Assembly: GCA_010093605.1 (NCBI GenBank)
Contig: MU004182.1
Coordinates: 388,557 to 452,556, forward strand
Source of the DNA: Lophium mytilinum
Taxonomy: Eukaryota; Ascomycota; Dothideomycetes; Mytilinidiales; Mytilinidiaceae
DNA: 64,000 nucleotides
Direction of reading: 5' to 3'
This document shows, piece after piece, positions 43,379 to 54,985 of the stretch. The notes under the pieces are model-generated. The model worked only from the letters and a program-made list of their open reading frames with translations, was not told the origin of the DNA and searched no databases. Made by a program: the position numbers and the translations under genes. How positions within the stretch are numbered: position 1 is the first letter of the stretch; each line of letters begins with the position of its first letter.

Positions 43379-45612
43379 ATGGCTACAACCCTGCCCTACC
43401 GGGATATCAACGTCCATTCGTCTCCATCACACTACGCATTCTCCTCCCCCTCGTCACCCTCTTCGCCGACCCTAGTTGTAGACCGGCCTTCTGGGGATCT
43501 TAGATTGCATGATGGGAAGTTGCTGGGTTCGAAGCGCGTTTCTAGCATAGCTGGCATCTTGGGCATAATTAAGCTTCGATTAGGTATAGACATTGGCCTC
43601 AATACTGTACCTGTTGCTCACCCACTCTCTCAGACAAATATGTCATTGTCATCACAAAAGCACAGCCTATGGGCAGGATCAAGGGGCATATGATATACAA
43701 AGTCATCACCACCGAATTCCTGCCCCTCCGCGAACGCCCTCTGCACGACCACGACGAGGACACGTATCTCACATTGCTCAAGACCTTACTCAAGACCTCG
43801 CCCCTCTACTTCTCCTACTCGTTCGATATCACGAACAGCTTTCAGCGACAAGCGCAAGCCGACCCCTCCACCCCTTTCTGGAAACGCGCCGACGATCGAT
43901 TCTTCTGGAACAGGTTCGTGCAGACGGATCTGATAGATTTCCGAGCTGGCGGAGGCAGCGGCTATGGATACAGACACTCCCTCGGGCCGCAGCCAGCTGT
44001 TGACCCCTATATCCTGCCCGTCATGTACGGGATGATGGAGATTAAGAACACGTCCATCAAAGGAACCCCTCTGACCTTCATCCTAATTACGAGGCGATCA
44101 AGACATAGGGCGGGTACCCGCTACTTCTCTCGCGGTTTGGATGACAATGGAAACGTGTCGAACTTTAACGAGACCGAGCAGACCATCATTCTCAATGACC
44201 ACGCGTCCGGAGGTCTCGGAGGATTTGAGGGCAGCGGTGGATATCAAAACGGGAAAATAGGCGGATCCGCTGGGAAAGAGGTTCAGGTTCTTGCATATGT
44301 GCAAACGAGAGGAAGCGTGCCTGCGTATTGGGCTGAAGTCAACACCCTGAAGTATACCCCGAAATTACAGATTCGAGGCGTAGAGAGCGCCACAAATGCC
44401 GCGAAGCTGCATTTCGCAGAACAAATCCGGCTTTATGGTGACAACTGGCTGGTCAATCTCGTCAACCAGAAAGGTCGTGAGAAGAGGGTGAAGGAAGCTT
44501 ATGAGCAGATGTTCAACCTTCTTGTCGGAACTTCGTCGGAAAAGATTGAATCGGACGGCGCGACAGACGAGAAGTTCCACGTTGTAGAACCAGACGAGAG
44601 CAAGGCGGCGTTCGATCGTCTCCACTACGTCTATTTCGACTTCCATAACGAGACGAAAGGCCTCCAGTGGCATCGCGCGAAGCTATTGATGCAGCAAATC
44701 GAGGGCCCTGTCCTCAAGCATGGCTACTTCCGCGGGGTGGATATGCCAGGCGACGCCGCTCGCGTTGAAGTCCGTCGCCAGCAGAGCGCTGTTGTCCGCA
44801 CCAACTGCATGGACTGTCTTGATCGCACAAACGTTGTTCAGAGCATGCTTGGCCGGTATATCCTCAGCCGTATGCTCATCGACGTCGGGATCATCACAGA
44901 AGGCGAGAACGCAGAAGACGACGCGGCATTCGAATTCCTCTTCCGCAACATGTGGGCCGACAACGCCGACGTCGTCTCGAAATCCTACTCTGGCACCGGC
45001 GCCCTGAAGACCGATTTCACACGGACAGGCCAGCGAACGAAGGCGGGCATGCTCCAAGATCTTAACAACTCAATCACCAGATACGTGAAGAACAACTTCA
45101 TGGACGGGCCACGCCAAGATGGATTCGACCTCTTCTTAGGCACGTATCTGCCATCCGACTCCGGCATCGGCAGCATGCTCCACTTCGTCGACCGGAGGCC
45201 TCTCTTCATCCAATCGATCCCATACATTCTCGCTGCCAGCATATTCTTCGTTCTCGTCGGCTCGCTTACCCGCAGAGCCCCTGAGGCCACAGTCTGGCCG
45301 CTCCGAGTACTCATGCTCATCTTCCTTGGTGTGGCGGCCGCATCGCTAAATTTCATTTGGTCGCACGGCACTCTTTACGTGAGTTCGGTTTCCATCTCGC
45401 TACTGCAGGTTGCGAAATCGCCAGAGCTAACGATCTCTTAGGTGAACTGGCCCAAACTCAACACACCACCATGGGGCATCGAAGGCTACCAGGACGCTTT
45501 GACGCACGTCCAGCAGAATCCCGTGATCGGCCCGCTGGTTGGCAGACACGAGCGAGGCAAGAGTGACGCCAGGCTGGGCTTCTTGGAAGAAGGCAAGAAG
45601 AGAATTGAGTGA
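43379..45612 (+). CDS. SAC1: Phosphoinositide phosphatase SAC1
   Basis: Exons 43379-43583, 43634-45378 and 45442-45612 give 706 aa, close to other fungal Sac1 proteins. It dephosphorylates PI4P (also PI3P) at the ER and Golgi. Seen: GIIKLRLGDKYVIVIT (codon split by intron 1), the N-terminal SAC fold, RFVQTDLIDF, VQTRGSVPAYW, the catalytic CX5R loop RTNCMDCLDRTNV with Cys463 and Arg469, FRNMWADNAD, and two C-terminal membrane segments (about 585-645: IPYILAASIFFVLVGSL and VLMLIFLGVAAASLNFIW). The tail VNWPKLNTPPWGIEGYQDAL is on the last exon. Clear orthologue. Confidence 0.96.
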
Positions 45613-45972
45613 AGCTTTAGGATCGAGCCTTATTGTATGCTGAGCTTGGGTCGTGGGTCTGCTGTGCTTTTTGTATCGGTATGCAACCATATGCTAGCAT
45701 TGGGAGATTACCCCTTCCTGGGTAATTTTCATTGCTTTCAAACTTGAGGGTTTAAAAACATGAAATGAGATTCCTAATAAAAACCTCCCATGTCTACCTC
45801 CCGTAACGACCGGCTTAATCCTGGTATTATTCCATTCTCTGACTCAAAAGGCCAGTCCCGACTCACTAGAATCTGGGTAAGGACTGGGCAAATCTACATA
45901 TGGTATCGTAATGCTGCGCGCCCACGCTAACAAACTCGAACTATTACGCCCCCCTTGGAGACATTTGCACAA
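45613..45972. other. Convergent intergenic gap
   Basis: 360 bp between the stops of SAC1 (+) and the VWA gene (-). AATAAAAA (about 45776-45783) could act as a poly(A) signal. Nothing else recognised. Confidence 0.45.
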
Positions 45973-48074
45973 CTATTGCCCCTCCCCTCCACCAACCGGC
46001 CGCCGATGGATCGCGGGGCTCACGGGCGCTGGGCTCGCCAGCTCAGCTTGCGATAGCACGGGACTGACGTTGTAGTGCTGCGGCTGAGGGGGCCCTAGAG
46101 CCGGAACATAGACAGGTGCGGCATAGCCTTGCACCGGGGATGCATACTGCTGCTGCAGCGGTGGTAGCGAACCAACGGGCGAGTATGGCTGCGGCACAGC
46201 GACGTGCTGGAAATACTGCTGTTGCTGGAAGTGAACTTGATACTGCGGCCCCTGCGCCGGAGGTATGTATGGCTGTGACGGCGAAGCAATGGGGCTGGGA
46301 GCGCCGCTCTGGACAGTGTTATTGTAGTAGTTGAACTGCGGCGGGGTGGATTGAGGAGGTTGGTGCTGGTGCTCGTTGCTGTTCCTGCGCCGGCGACTGA
46401 AGAGGCGGAAGCGGGGGGGTTTGTGAGGGTGGTGTGGGGGGTTGTTGGTGGGCTGAGTTGAGGGGTCTGTGCCGTTCTGGTTGGGAGGGGGGTCGGCTTG
46501 GTTGGGGTGGTGTTGCGAGGGGTCTGTATTGCTGTGATTGGGAGGGGTGTCTGCTTGGTTAGGGTGAGATGGGTCCAGTTGATTTGGGTGAGAGGGGTCT
46601 AATTGATTTGGATGGGAAGGGTCCGATTGATTTGGGTGAGATGGATCAGTTTGAGGAGGAACATTGTTTGGATCTGTCTCATTTGAATGATAAGGGTCCA
46701 TGTGATTGGGATGTTGTTGCGAGGGGTCGGCTTGATTGGGGTAGTTTTGGTAGCTCGGGTAAGAGCTTGTCTGGACCATTGGTTGCTTATAAGAAGACGG
46801 ATCCGTCATGGGTGGGTTATTGGGGGTATATGCTGGCGGTGCTGCCCCTGAGCTCCCGATTCCAGGAATGCTCTTCCAGTATTTCCACAAGAAGAATGAT
46901 CCAGCGCCGAGGAGACCAACTAATAATGGTACTGCAATGCCAATTCCGGCCTTTGCACCTTTGCTAAAACCAGACGAACGCACGGAAGCTAGCGTGCAGT
47001 TTTGGATAGGAATGGAGGAGTTGACGCCGACGATGAACAGCGCGCCTTTCTGGCCCGAGTCTCCCGTGATCTTGAGCTGCAAATCTCCGTCTGAGGCCGC
47101 GGTCACAACGAGGTCTTCGGGATAGCCGTATGAAGATATGGATGCCGTTCCAAGCGTCTTCCCGTTGGCATCGTTAGCTGTAGCAGTGAGATCCCCCGCA
47201 TTCACGCTCGTGATCTGGAACGTGAGCTTCTCCTTGGCTTCTGCTGTATATGTCAAGGTATTCGACCCCGAGCTGTCCATGACGGATGCAATAGAGAGGC
47301 CGTTGACAAGGGTACTAGCACTGTTCGACGAGGGGTTGTCGTTACCAGTCAGACCATGAACGATCATCAGATTAACGAAGGAGTTCTGCGCCGTTGCGCC
47401 GTCAATCGTCGCATACATCCCGCCGGTTCCCAAGATAGCCGTAAGCACCTCCGGGTCTTGATATGATGCATCATAGGTCAGGAACCCGAAGGAAACACGT
47501 ACCCCGAGCTGGCCACATTTGTTGATGGAGTCGATCAGCGTGGCAGTATCAGAGTCTGATCCGTCGGTCAGAACGACGATTCCGGATCGATTTGAGGTGG
47601 GATCATGGCCGGCTTTCGTAAGCTCGTTTGTCGCCATATCGACACCGCCAGCGATGTATGTACCTCCCATGGAGTCGATTAGCTTGAAGGTATCTTCCGC
47701 GCCCGACGGATCTCCCAGCGGATATAGGAGCGTTGCGACATCGTCGAAATCGACCACGGTGACTAAATCCTCCTTCTTGCTGCCACTGGCCTCTTTGGAG
47801 GTGACAAGCCAGTCGTTGATCTGCTCACCCGCGAGAATGCGAAGGTTGTAAGGATCAGTATCGTACATAGAACCTTCCGAGATTGAATAAGCTTGACGAA
47901 TCTCTACATATAAGTTGGAATCTAACCGGAGGAATCAATGACGATGCCGATCTTGCGCCCTCCATTGTTAGCATCAGCTTTGAGATTTTTGCAAGTGGGT
48001 TGACCGCGGGGAACGAGAGGCGATGCTGAAACGATAGCTGCCAGCGACAGGCCGGCGACAAAGTTGAGCTTCAT
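45973..48074 (-). CDS. Secreted/membrane VWA-domain protein with DPSHPNQ repeats
   Basis: Exons 48074-47927 and 47873-45973 (53 bp intron) give 682 aa. Residues 1-18 are a signal peptide (MKLNFVAGLSLAAIVSAS). Splicing completes the MIDAS metal site IGIVIDSSGSMYDTD (DxSxS); IVVLTDGSDSD provides the second MIDAS part, so the VWA domain (about 40-225) looks functional. A beta-rich region (230-320) follows, with SVNAGDLTATA and KITGDSGQKGALFIV, then one membrane helix (VPLLVGLLGAGSFFLWKYW, about 345). The cytosolic tail (370-682) is Pro/Gln/Asn/His-rich with tandem DPSHPNQ repeats and a basic patch (RFRLFSRRRR). Likely a cell-surface adhesion or matrix receptor; no close family is recognised. Confidence 0.82.
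46559..46650 (-). repeat. 24 bp in-frame tandem repeat (DPSHPNQx)
   Basis: Four successive 24 bp units encode DPSHPNQ followed by S, L, L or A; further degenerate copies (DPSQQHPNQ, DPYHSNE) surround them from about 46490 to 46740. The array lies in the intracellular tail of the VWA protein and is a candidate for length polymorphism. Confidence 0.85.
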
Positions 48075-49851
48075 GATGGGCAGACAGCGGTGCGAAGTTG
48101 GCGCAGCGTAACAGCATATGGGGCGAGAAGGTGGCATAATAACTACACAGCAGCCAAAAGGCTCTCATCTGCCAAGAAGCTCAGGCTTCAGCCGTACCTA
48201 GTCGATGGAGTGCGAGAGCTTGGGCAGCTCGCTCCCACATGCCCATGGTGGAGGTTTTGGATAAGGCACTCGCTAGGCGCTCGTGATGAAAGTTTGCTTC
48301 TGCAGCAGACGAGCCAATTGAGGTCCATGTCAAGAAGATACGGTGCGAGTGGCGGATCCCACAATGCGTGAATGGCTCGCGTCGTAGTGTCGTGGTGTGA
48401 ACTGGCCGAATCAGGGGTCAGTGAGGTTTTCAGCCCTAAATTGCCAAGTAGGCCCCGAACTCTCCACTCTGCGCCTCCAGCAAGGCTGCATGTCGAGACC
48501 GGCCGGGCCGCAGAAATACGAAGTAACCTCCAGCCAGCCATGTCGGCATGCCGAGCTGCGGAGGGGCTGTGCTGTCGCCGTCCCGTATCTAGACTGATGA
48601 AAGCGAGGTTGAGATGCTGGCATTCAGATAGCAAGAGTAGATCCCAAGCCGAAGACAGAGAAGCGCCGAGCGGAGAGAAGCCAAAATGATCCGATGTTGG
48701 CATGTTATTCCTTCCATCAAACCTTATTGCTACTCCTTGCTATCCTCCACCAAACGCCCTTCATACGCGAGTCAACTCTATCATCTCTTGCCCAAACCTC
48801 CTCCGAGATGGAGATTCTAACTCAAAACGCGTGCACTAGGTCATGCGCTCGGAGCATACATGAGAAATGTCGCCAAGGACTGGGCGTCCTCAGCTGCTTC
48901 GCAATCGGTTGGATGGAATTGGGCCGTAGTTCGCGAAAAAGGAATATTTTCTTCGTAAGCAACAATTACGTAGTGCTTCTTCTCATTCTGTCTGTTTGAT
49001 TCCAGCCTGTTTGCATATGCTGTCTTCCGTCTAGCCAATTGTTCTCTAGCCCGGTCACTTTCTGCGCTGGGATGTAGAGGGCCCTTGAACGCTACATACC
49101 CTACAAGTCCTCATTATCTGACTGACTGCAAGTTATATCAAGTTGTGATATATCTAATAAATATATAGCTTTATGCTTTAAGGAAATGATGGCGGACCCA
49201 GTGAGCAGCTCAGTCACGTGAGTTCACGTGATCTTGATTGTATCCATAATCATCTCTAAGGAAGTGGCCTAGTTATAGTGCGGCTACTACAAAGGTAATA
49301 AGTATCAAAGCTCGAGTCTACAAAGAGTAAGCAGCTTGTTGGCATATTTACTTGCCGAAGACGCAGGTACCAGCTGCCGCTAAGAATCAAGGGGTCATCG
49401 TTCCGTCACCGGCATTGTGCAAATTCCATGACAAAACTTTAGTTCTAGACTCATGGATCGACTTCAAGGTAGATCCCAGACTATTGATTTAATCCCGGGG
49501 AATTCTCATGCGTTTCATTGGCAAAATCCTGCTCCGAGGTCAATTGCTTGCCGGGTCCGCCTCCGCAAAACTCGCGACGTCCCGCGGAGAGCGGGTCCAC
49601 GCGGATTTAATGCATCATTTATCTAGCTGGTCCCTTCTAGTCTCGTCATGAAGTCACTCAAACCTTCAAGTTTCTGCTGTACTCGCGTCCACCTAGCATG
49701 TAGCCTTGTTTCCATGGCCATCCGACCGTGCCGAGATTTCGTAATGGATTTAATGTCTTAGAGGGTTGCCTCCTCCCAAAAATGTATAATCCGTGCCATT
49801 TCCTGCTTTTCTTCCAGCATCACTCTTTGGAATTTTCGACCAAATTTCAAT
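48075..49851. other. Large intergenic region, upstream of VWA and Rds1 genes
   Basis: 1.8 kb divergent gap. Overlapping frames at 48188-48703 on both strands look like GC-driven shadows. A pair of CACGTGA boxes in inverted order lies at 49214-49231 and an AAGGGG stress-type element at 49389-49394, both on the Rds1 side. AT-rich part at 49130-49190. Confidence 0.4.
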
Positions 49852-51432
49852 ATGATTGCGAAGACCTTTGTCACGTCGGCCTGCTTCGCGGTATTTGCAG
49901 TCGCGCTCCCTAACCCTCAGGTCCCAGGATACACTGATGACGATACGCCATTTGTGCAGACTCCTTACCCTGTGAGCAGTTTGGCAACCTCTTTCGGCCC
50001 AGATTCTCAGGTTCCCGCTACGGCGACTTCGGATGCGTCGCCCCCTCCTCTCGTGAGCAGGTATGTACATTTGCCCACACTACTCATAGTTTGTGCTCAT
50101 TGAATGTAGTGATTTCACTGGCGCTACAAGCCATGGCCCGTTTAGTGGAACTCCGACCATCACTGGAGCTGCAAATGCTCCTACCACTTTAGCCTCCGAG
50201 GTTGCCCCCATGCCACTGAACCCAACGGCAACATACTACAACACCAATGGGCTACCACAAAACCCGGCGCCTGCCCCATACACGCCTAATGGTATGTATC
50301 AGTGCCCCAAGATATAGAATCTTGCTGACCTTTGACAGGTGGATTGGGAACAAACGGATCTTTGCCCCGTTACATGGTCAACAGTGATTTTGACTACGAA
50401 TCCATCGCGCTTGGTCTCTACCAGGAATGGATCGAGCTCGATCTTTTCAATAACGGCCTCGCCGTCTTCTCGGAAGCGGATTTCCTTTCCGCCGGCCTGA
50501 CTGCTGAAGACCGCTCTTATATTGCATTCATGGCCCAGCAAGAGGAAGGCCATGCTACCCTCTTAACGAATATGCTCGGCGAGACCGCCCCGGTGCAGTG
50601 TACATACAACTATCCCTTCGAGACGGTCCGCGAGTTTATCGACTTCAACCAGAAGCTGACTCGCTGGGGCGAATCCGGTGTCTGGGGTTTCATCAACCAC
50701 CTTGACTCCCGAGAAGTTGGCCAACTGCTCGCGCAATCTATTGCAACTGAGGCGCGCCAGCAGATGTCTTTCCGCCAGATGCTCGGTCTCCACCCAATGC
50801 CAGTCTGGTTTGAGACTGGTATTCCGCAGTCGTGGGCTTGGTCTTACCTCGCCCCGTACATCAGCTCTTGCCCAGCCAACCAGACACGGCTGGCATGGCA
50901 AAATTTCCCAGCGCTGCACATCATCAACCAGCCGAACCCGAACCGTTTCTCGCCGAACGACACCAAGGCGAACGAGGTCGTGGGCAATCGCACCGGCGAT
51001 CCATCGGACTCGCTGATCCCGTCTGAGGAGAGTTGTGTCAACCTGAATGTTACTGGTGTTGGCTGCGGTCCTGCTATCGCTCGCAACCGCTCGGAGCCTT
51101 TGTCTTTCCCTGGCAAGATGGTCAACTTCACCTGGGATGCGCCTGGCTCGGCTGTTGGGCCAAACAACAGTTATGTCACGTCTACTAGTGCTGGCAACCC
51201 CACGTTTGTGGCCTGGGTCGCTCAGCTCAATTTGACGTACACTCCTCTTACTGTCACGGGCAACAACTCCGGTTACACGTATCAGCCTGCTGGTCATGTC
51301 TATGGAGATGATGGTGCTGTCAACGGGACTATGTTTGTAGCGCTTACGGACTCGGATCTGTTCCTGACGCCCTTCAACTTGTCGATGATCAATCCGCATG
51401 TTAGGGCTTTGGGGCTTTACCAGGCTGGTTAA
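49852..51432 (+). CDS. rds1: Rds1-type stress protein with ferritin-like domain
   Basis: Exons 49852-50060, 50110-50291 and 50339-51432 give 494 aa. Signal peptide at 1-19 (MIAKTFVTSACFAVFAVAL), then a Pro/Thr/Ser-rich linker, then the ferritin_2-like helical domain (about 145-300: YESIALGLYQEWIELDLFNN, RSYIAFMAQQEEGHATLLTN, then EARQQMSFRQMLGLHPMP). Glutamates and the EEGH and EARQQ motifs could bind a di-metal centre. The C-terminal part is Asn-rich with N-glycosylation sites (NRTGD, NNSYV, NLTYT, NNSGY). Rds1 of fission yeast is induced by nutrient, CO2 and cold stress; related secreted proteins are common in Pezizomycotina. Exact biochemical role unknown. Confidence 0.9.
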
Positions 51433-51941
51433 GTGTGGGTTTGATAGAAGCTGCATTGAAGAACGAAGGAGAAAAATGGAGAAAAGCGGGAAGTCGGGAG
51501 ACTGTAATATAATTACGACAGAAGAACTATAATATAATGAGCCATGTGTCTGTAGTAGTCCTGTACTCCAAGATACATTGATTTGACGTCCAGTTGTATA
51601 CAGCATTCAAGTGCAGCTTGTCGTACTTCGATCTGGTCCAAAGAAATTAGACCCTCAGGTCACACTCCCGATCTTCATACGCCTATCTGGCACTACCTGA
51701 AGTCCGAATCGGCTTCATCAATCATTCAAAGCATCAGAGCCATATCTTGTTCAGACTTACAGCTGACGATTGAGGCGCGCCGGACAGTGGCATACTAAAT
51801 TAGTACGCGTCTCTGCGTGACCACTCACATCACTTCACTCATTCCGAATCGAGTGAAAGCATTGATGAAGATTTAGCTATATCCAAAACCAAATAACTGA
51901 ACTACAACCAATACACAACTTCAAACCTGGTCACTCCACTC
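51433..51941. other. Intergenic gap
   Basis: 3' region of Rds1 and upstream region of the FAR1-type gene. AT-rich AATATAAT motif near 51506-51536 could be 3'-end signal. Nothing else recognised. Confidence 0.4.
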
Positions 51942-53198
51942 ATGCAAACAATGGATTTCACTTCCGAACCCGATGATTCCTTCTTTGCTACGCTGGAACA
52001 TGCCCATTACTTCGACCATGTCACGTGGGCGTCTAATCCTTCCAATTTCGAGACGGCCTCACGGGCCTTCGTATGGCACGACGCCGATGTGGCAGGCCTG
52101 CTCCAGATGAATTCCGAATCCTTAACCACCACGACGCTCGTGCCGTCCTCCACACCACGAGCCAAAATCAACTACCCAACCTTCCCCACCGACGATGCCG
52201 CCGCCAACGTCCTGCGCCCGCTCCAGCATGGCGCATCGCAATCCCCCAGAACCCCCAATCTGGACCCTTCTTTAGATGTGCCCTCCCCAAGTGCTAAGAA
52301 GCACCGTAATCACGACAAAACCGCCCCCAATGCCCTCCCCCACCCCTCTCTCGTCCATGGCAACTACGACATGCTTCCGCCTCCCGCCAGCACACACGCT
52401 ACCTTCACCGTGCTGCACGACTTCGCGCAGGACTACGCCTCCCACCACGGCTACGCCTTCGCCATCAACACCACCGCCAAGAATCGCAGCCGCATCAAGC
52501 TAACCTGCGTGTGCTACGGCGTCGCGAAGAACACGCACAAGCTCACGCCCGAGACGCGGGTGCGCAAGAACCGGCAGAGCGCCAAGACGGACTGCAAGAT
52601 GTGGATTGAGGGCAGGCGGCTGGACGACGGGAGCTGGGCGCTGCGGGTTGGCGAGCCGGCGCATAATCATGCGGGCAGGCCGGCGAAGGGGTGGGCGGTG
52701 CAGCGGAAGAGGACGTGGGGCGCGCAGGGGGGGAAGGTTGGGGTTGGGGGGGTTATTGCGAGGGAGGAGTTGGAGGTTGCAAGGCGGAGGGGGATCGTGT
52801 CGCCGTCGCTGGGGTATGCGCAGGAGGTGGCTGTACCGCAGGCACCGCGAGAGGATGGAGCTGTCGTGAGTCCTCCGGCGGCGACAGTGTCTCCGTTTAT
52901 CCTCGACCCGCACTCCCATGCCCGTGGCAGCTTGGTTTGGAAGATTGTGGAGCAGGAGATGGAGCGGAGGGGCGAGAATGAAGGCCGGGATCGCGGTTGT
53001 GGACGGACGGTCAAGGCGCTTCAGGAGCGGCTCCCGGGTATCGAGATCTTCAAGCGCGATGTGTATAACATTCGTGCACAGATCAAACGGACGCGAAAGG
53101 ACGCTGGAGTTGCGTCTTCTCCGTCGAGTTCCCTTCACAACCAGGATCTGAATGATGACGGCGAGCCCAATCTGGACCCGATCTATACTTCGGCTTAG
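51942..53198 (+). CDS. FAR1-type DNA-binding-domain protein without transposase
   Basis: Single exon, 418 aa (a second ATG 9 bp downstream is equally usable). Residues about 145-250 match the FAR1/WRKY-GCM1-like zinc-binding domain: FTVLHDFAQDYASHHGYAFA, then RSRIKLTCVCYG (first cysteines), KNRQSAKTDCKMWIEGRRLD (third cysteine) and GEPAHNHAGRP (His pair), giving a C-x-C...C...HNH pattern. In Mutator-like transposons this domain precedes an MULE transposase, which is absent here; the C-terminal part has a conserved-looking ERLPGIEIFKRDVYNIRAQI helix (about 365-385) found after this domain in MULE proteins. So it is likely a host gene derived from a transposase N-terminus, acting as a transcription factor. 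Third-codon G+C rises in the middle. Confidence 0.75.
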   Translation: MQTMDFTSEPDDSFFATLEHAHYFDHVTWASNPSNFETASRAFVWHDADVAGLLQMNSESLTTTTLVPSSTPRAKINYPTFPTDDAAANVLRPLQHGASQSPRTPNLDPSLDVPSPSAKKHRNHDKTAPNALPHPSLVHGNYDMLPPPASTHATFTVLHDFAQDYASHHGYAFAINTTAKNRSRIKLTCVCYGVAKNTHKLTPETRVRKNRQSAKTDCKMWIEGRRLDDGSWALRVGEPAHNHAGRPAKGWAVQRKRTWGAQGGKVGVGGVIAREELEVARRRGIVSPSLGYAQEVAVPQAPREDGAVVSPPAATVSPFILDPHSHARGSLVWKIVEQEMERRGENEGRDRGCGRTVKALQERLPGIEIFKRDVYNIRAQIKRTRKDAGVASSPSSSLHNQDLNDDGEPNLDPIYTSA

Positions 53199-54985
53199 GG
53201 CCGTGGCGTGTGAGGTCCCGGCCAGTTCCAGAGTTTTCCAAATATGATATCTATCCTGCTCGGGTTTATGAAACATGCTGAAATTCCTACCTGCAGTGAC
53301 AAGACGTTGTATGCAGACATATGAGAGCTAACATAGTCTAACATTGTAAGCTTGTGATCTTCAGATCAAAAGTATGTTCCTTTCCTCCTGGTCGTATCTC
53401 TAAAGAGTATCAGGGTCTTTCTCCAAGCGGTATCGCAGCCCTCACCATTCTCATCCCCCATCTTGCTTTTCAAGCACCTCGTAGTCCTCTCCCAATCTAT
53501 CACCTAGAACAACCCCCCGTCAACCACCACCAACATTCCCCACACCACCCTCTTCGCCCATCCCCCATGACCCAACACTACCAGCTCCTCCTTCCCTTTC
53601 CCCCGCAACAGCATCTACCTCTCCTCCGAAAGCCTCCCCTCACAGCTCTCCTCTTACGTTTACATAATCCAACGCCACCCCTCCCCCTTCCCCGTACTAC
53701 ACGGGGCCGATCCAACCTCGGTTTTCCGAACCATCGATAAGACAAATTCACTACCTCCACAACCGCCCCACCAGCCCACCCCTCCCCTCGCCATTGCCAG
53801 AAACCGGAGATCCTAACTTTTTCCACTACAAACACGGCGATGTAGGAATCCGAGAGGAGAGACTATATTGCTAGTTGTCACGGTTATAGGAGGCACGATC
53901 ACACGCGAGCCGTGCTAAGCGTGTGATATCGTTTAAGCAACTCTGACTAACCACGCTGCTTCGTTCTAGCTTCAACCCTTAGCGTATAGGCGGGGTTAGG
54001 TCGTGCAGAGTTGCGGATACAGGTCGTGGTGGATGCAGCGTAGATTGCTGAATCCGAGTTGCAGTGTGCTCAGCACTAGTAGGATGGGGTAGTAGTGGTA
54101 GTGGTGGTGGTGTAGACGCTAGTGGTTCATTCTTCTCTCTTAGATCATGGGTCCGGGGGGTGAGGGCAAAGTTATGCAGCGTTGCTCTTGTGCTTGATGT
54201 ATCGAGATGGGTGGGCGGGTCGATGGCGTTCTGGTTAGTCGTGTTCAAGGGTTTAGAGCAAAGATGTTTGAGAATGGTTAGGAGTATGGGAAGGTTGGCC
54301 CATGGATTGGGGAGGCTGGTGAAGTTTGTAGTACCAGTAGGGGCGTTGCATTAGTCAAAGAAAGGATACAATTGGGATAGCCGTTAGCAGTAGAGGGTGA
54401 AAGGGGCTTTGGGTATGGAGGGTACGAAGACGGGTATTCAAGGCCCAGATATGAGGCGACGGGAGTCTATGCCTGGAACGTATGCGAGTTGCAGATTCGT
54501 GGCCGTATCGTGGGCCCATAATTTCCCAAGAAGAAGTCTCGGCGGGTATGGATATTGTGGGATTTTACAAGTCCGGTGCTGATACTGCCAAGAGAGCGAG
54601 CAACTGGGGTCTGGGGAATTGGTCTATTGGATAGATCTACATAGAGGGATATAGTGAAACATAGTCCGGAATCTCCTGGAGAAGATTGCCAGTTCGAAAG
54701 AAAAGAGGAACAAGAAATGAAGGGAATCCAAAACTTAGGTCGAAAGCCTAAGACATTCTTGGGTATCTCGGGTATCTAGGGGTAGGTGGGATATGAAAGG
54801 TGTTGTGGAAGGAAACAAGCTACAGTGATACACTGATAAAGAAAGTATCTGACAAATGAAAGGAGGGGGTGGCTAGCGAGTCAAGAGTCCGAGCCTCGCT
54901 TTACAGTATAAAATAAGAGTGTTGAATGTAAACACTTGTTCTCTTGCTTGAAGACTTCAGACCTTGAGAGCCATAGGGATCAAGG
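53199..54985. other. Intergenic region with orphan copy of the F-box upstream block
   Basis: 1.8 kb. 53420-53780 is C/T-rich on the plus strand without a supported gene. 54108-54240 is about three-quarters identical to 57022-57146, part of the upstream block of an F-box paralogue. No intact gene is associated with this copy. Confidence 0.5.

Noticed and set aside
48188-48703. Overlapping ORFs on both strands between VWA and Rds1 genes
   Set aside because: No homology or splice support; both strands equally open, as expected by chance in GC-rich DNA.
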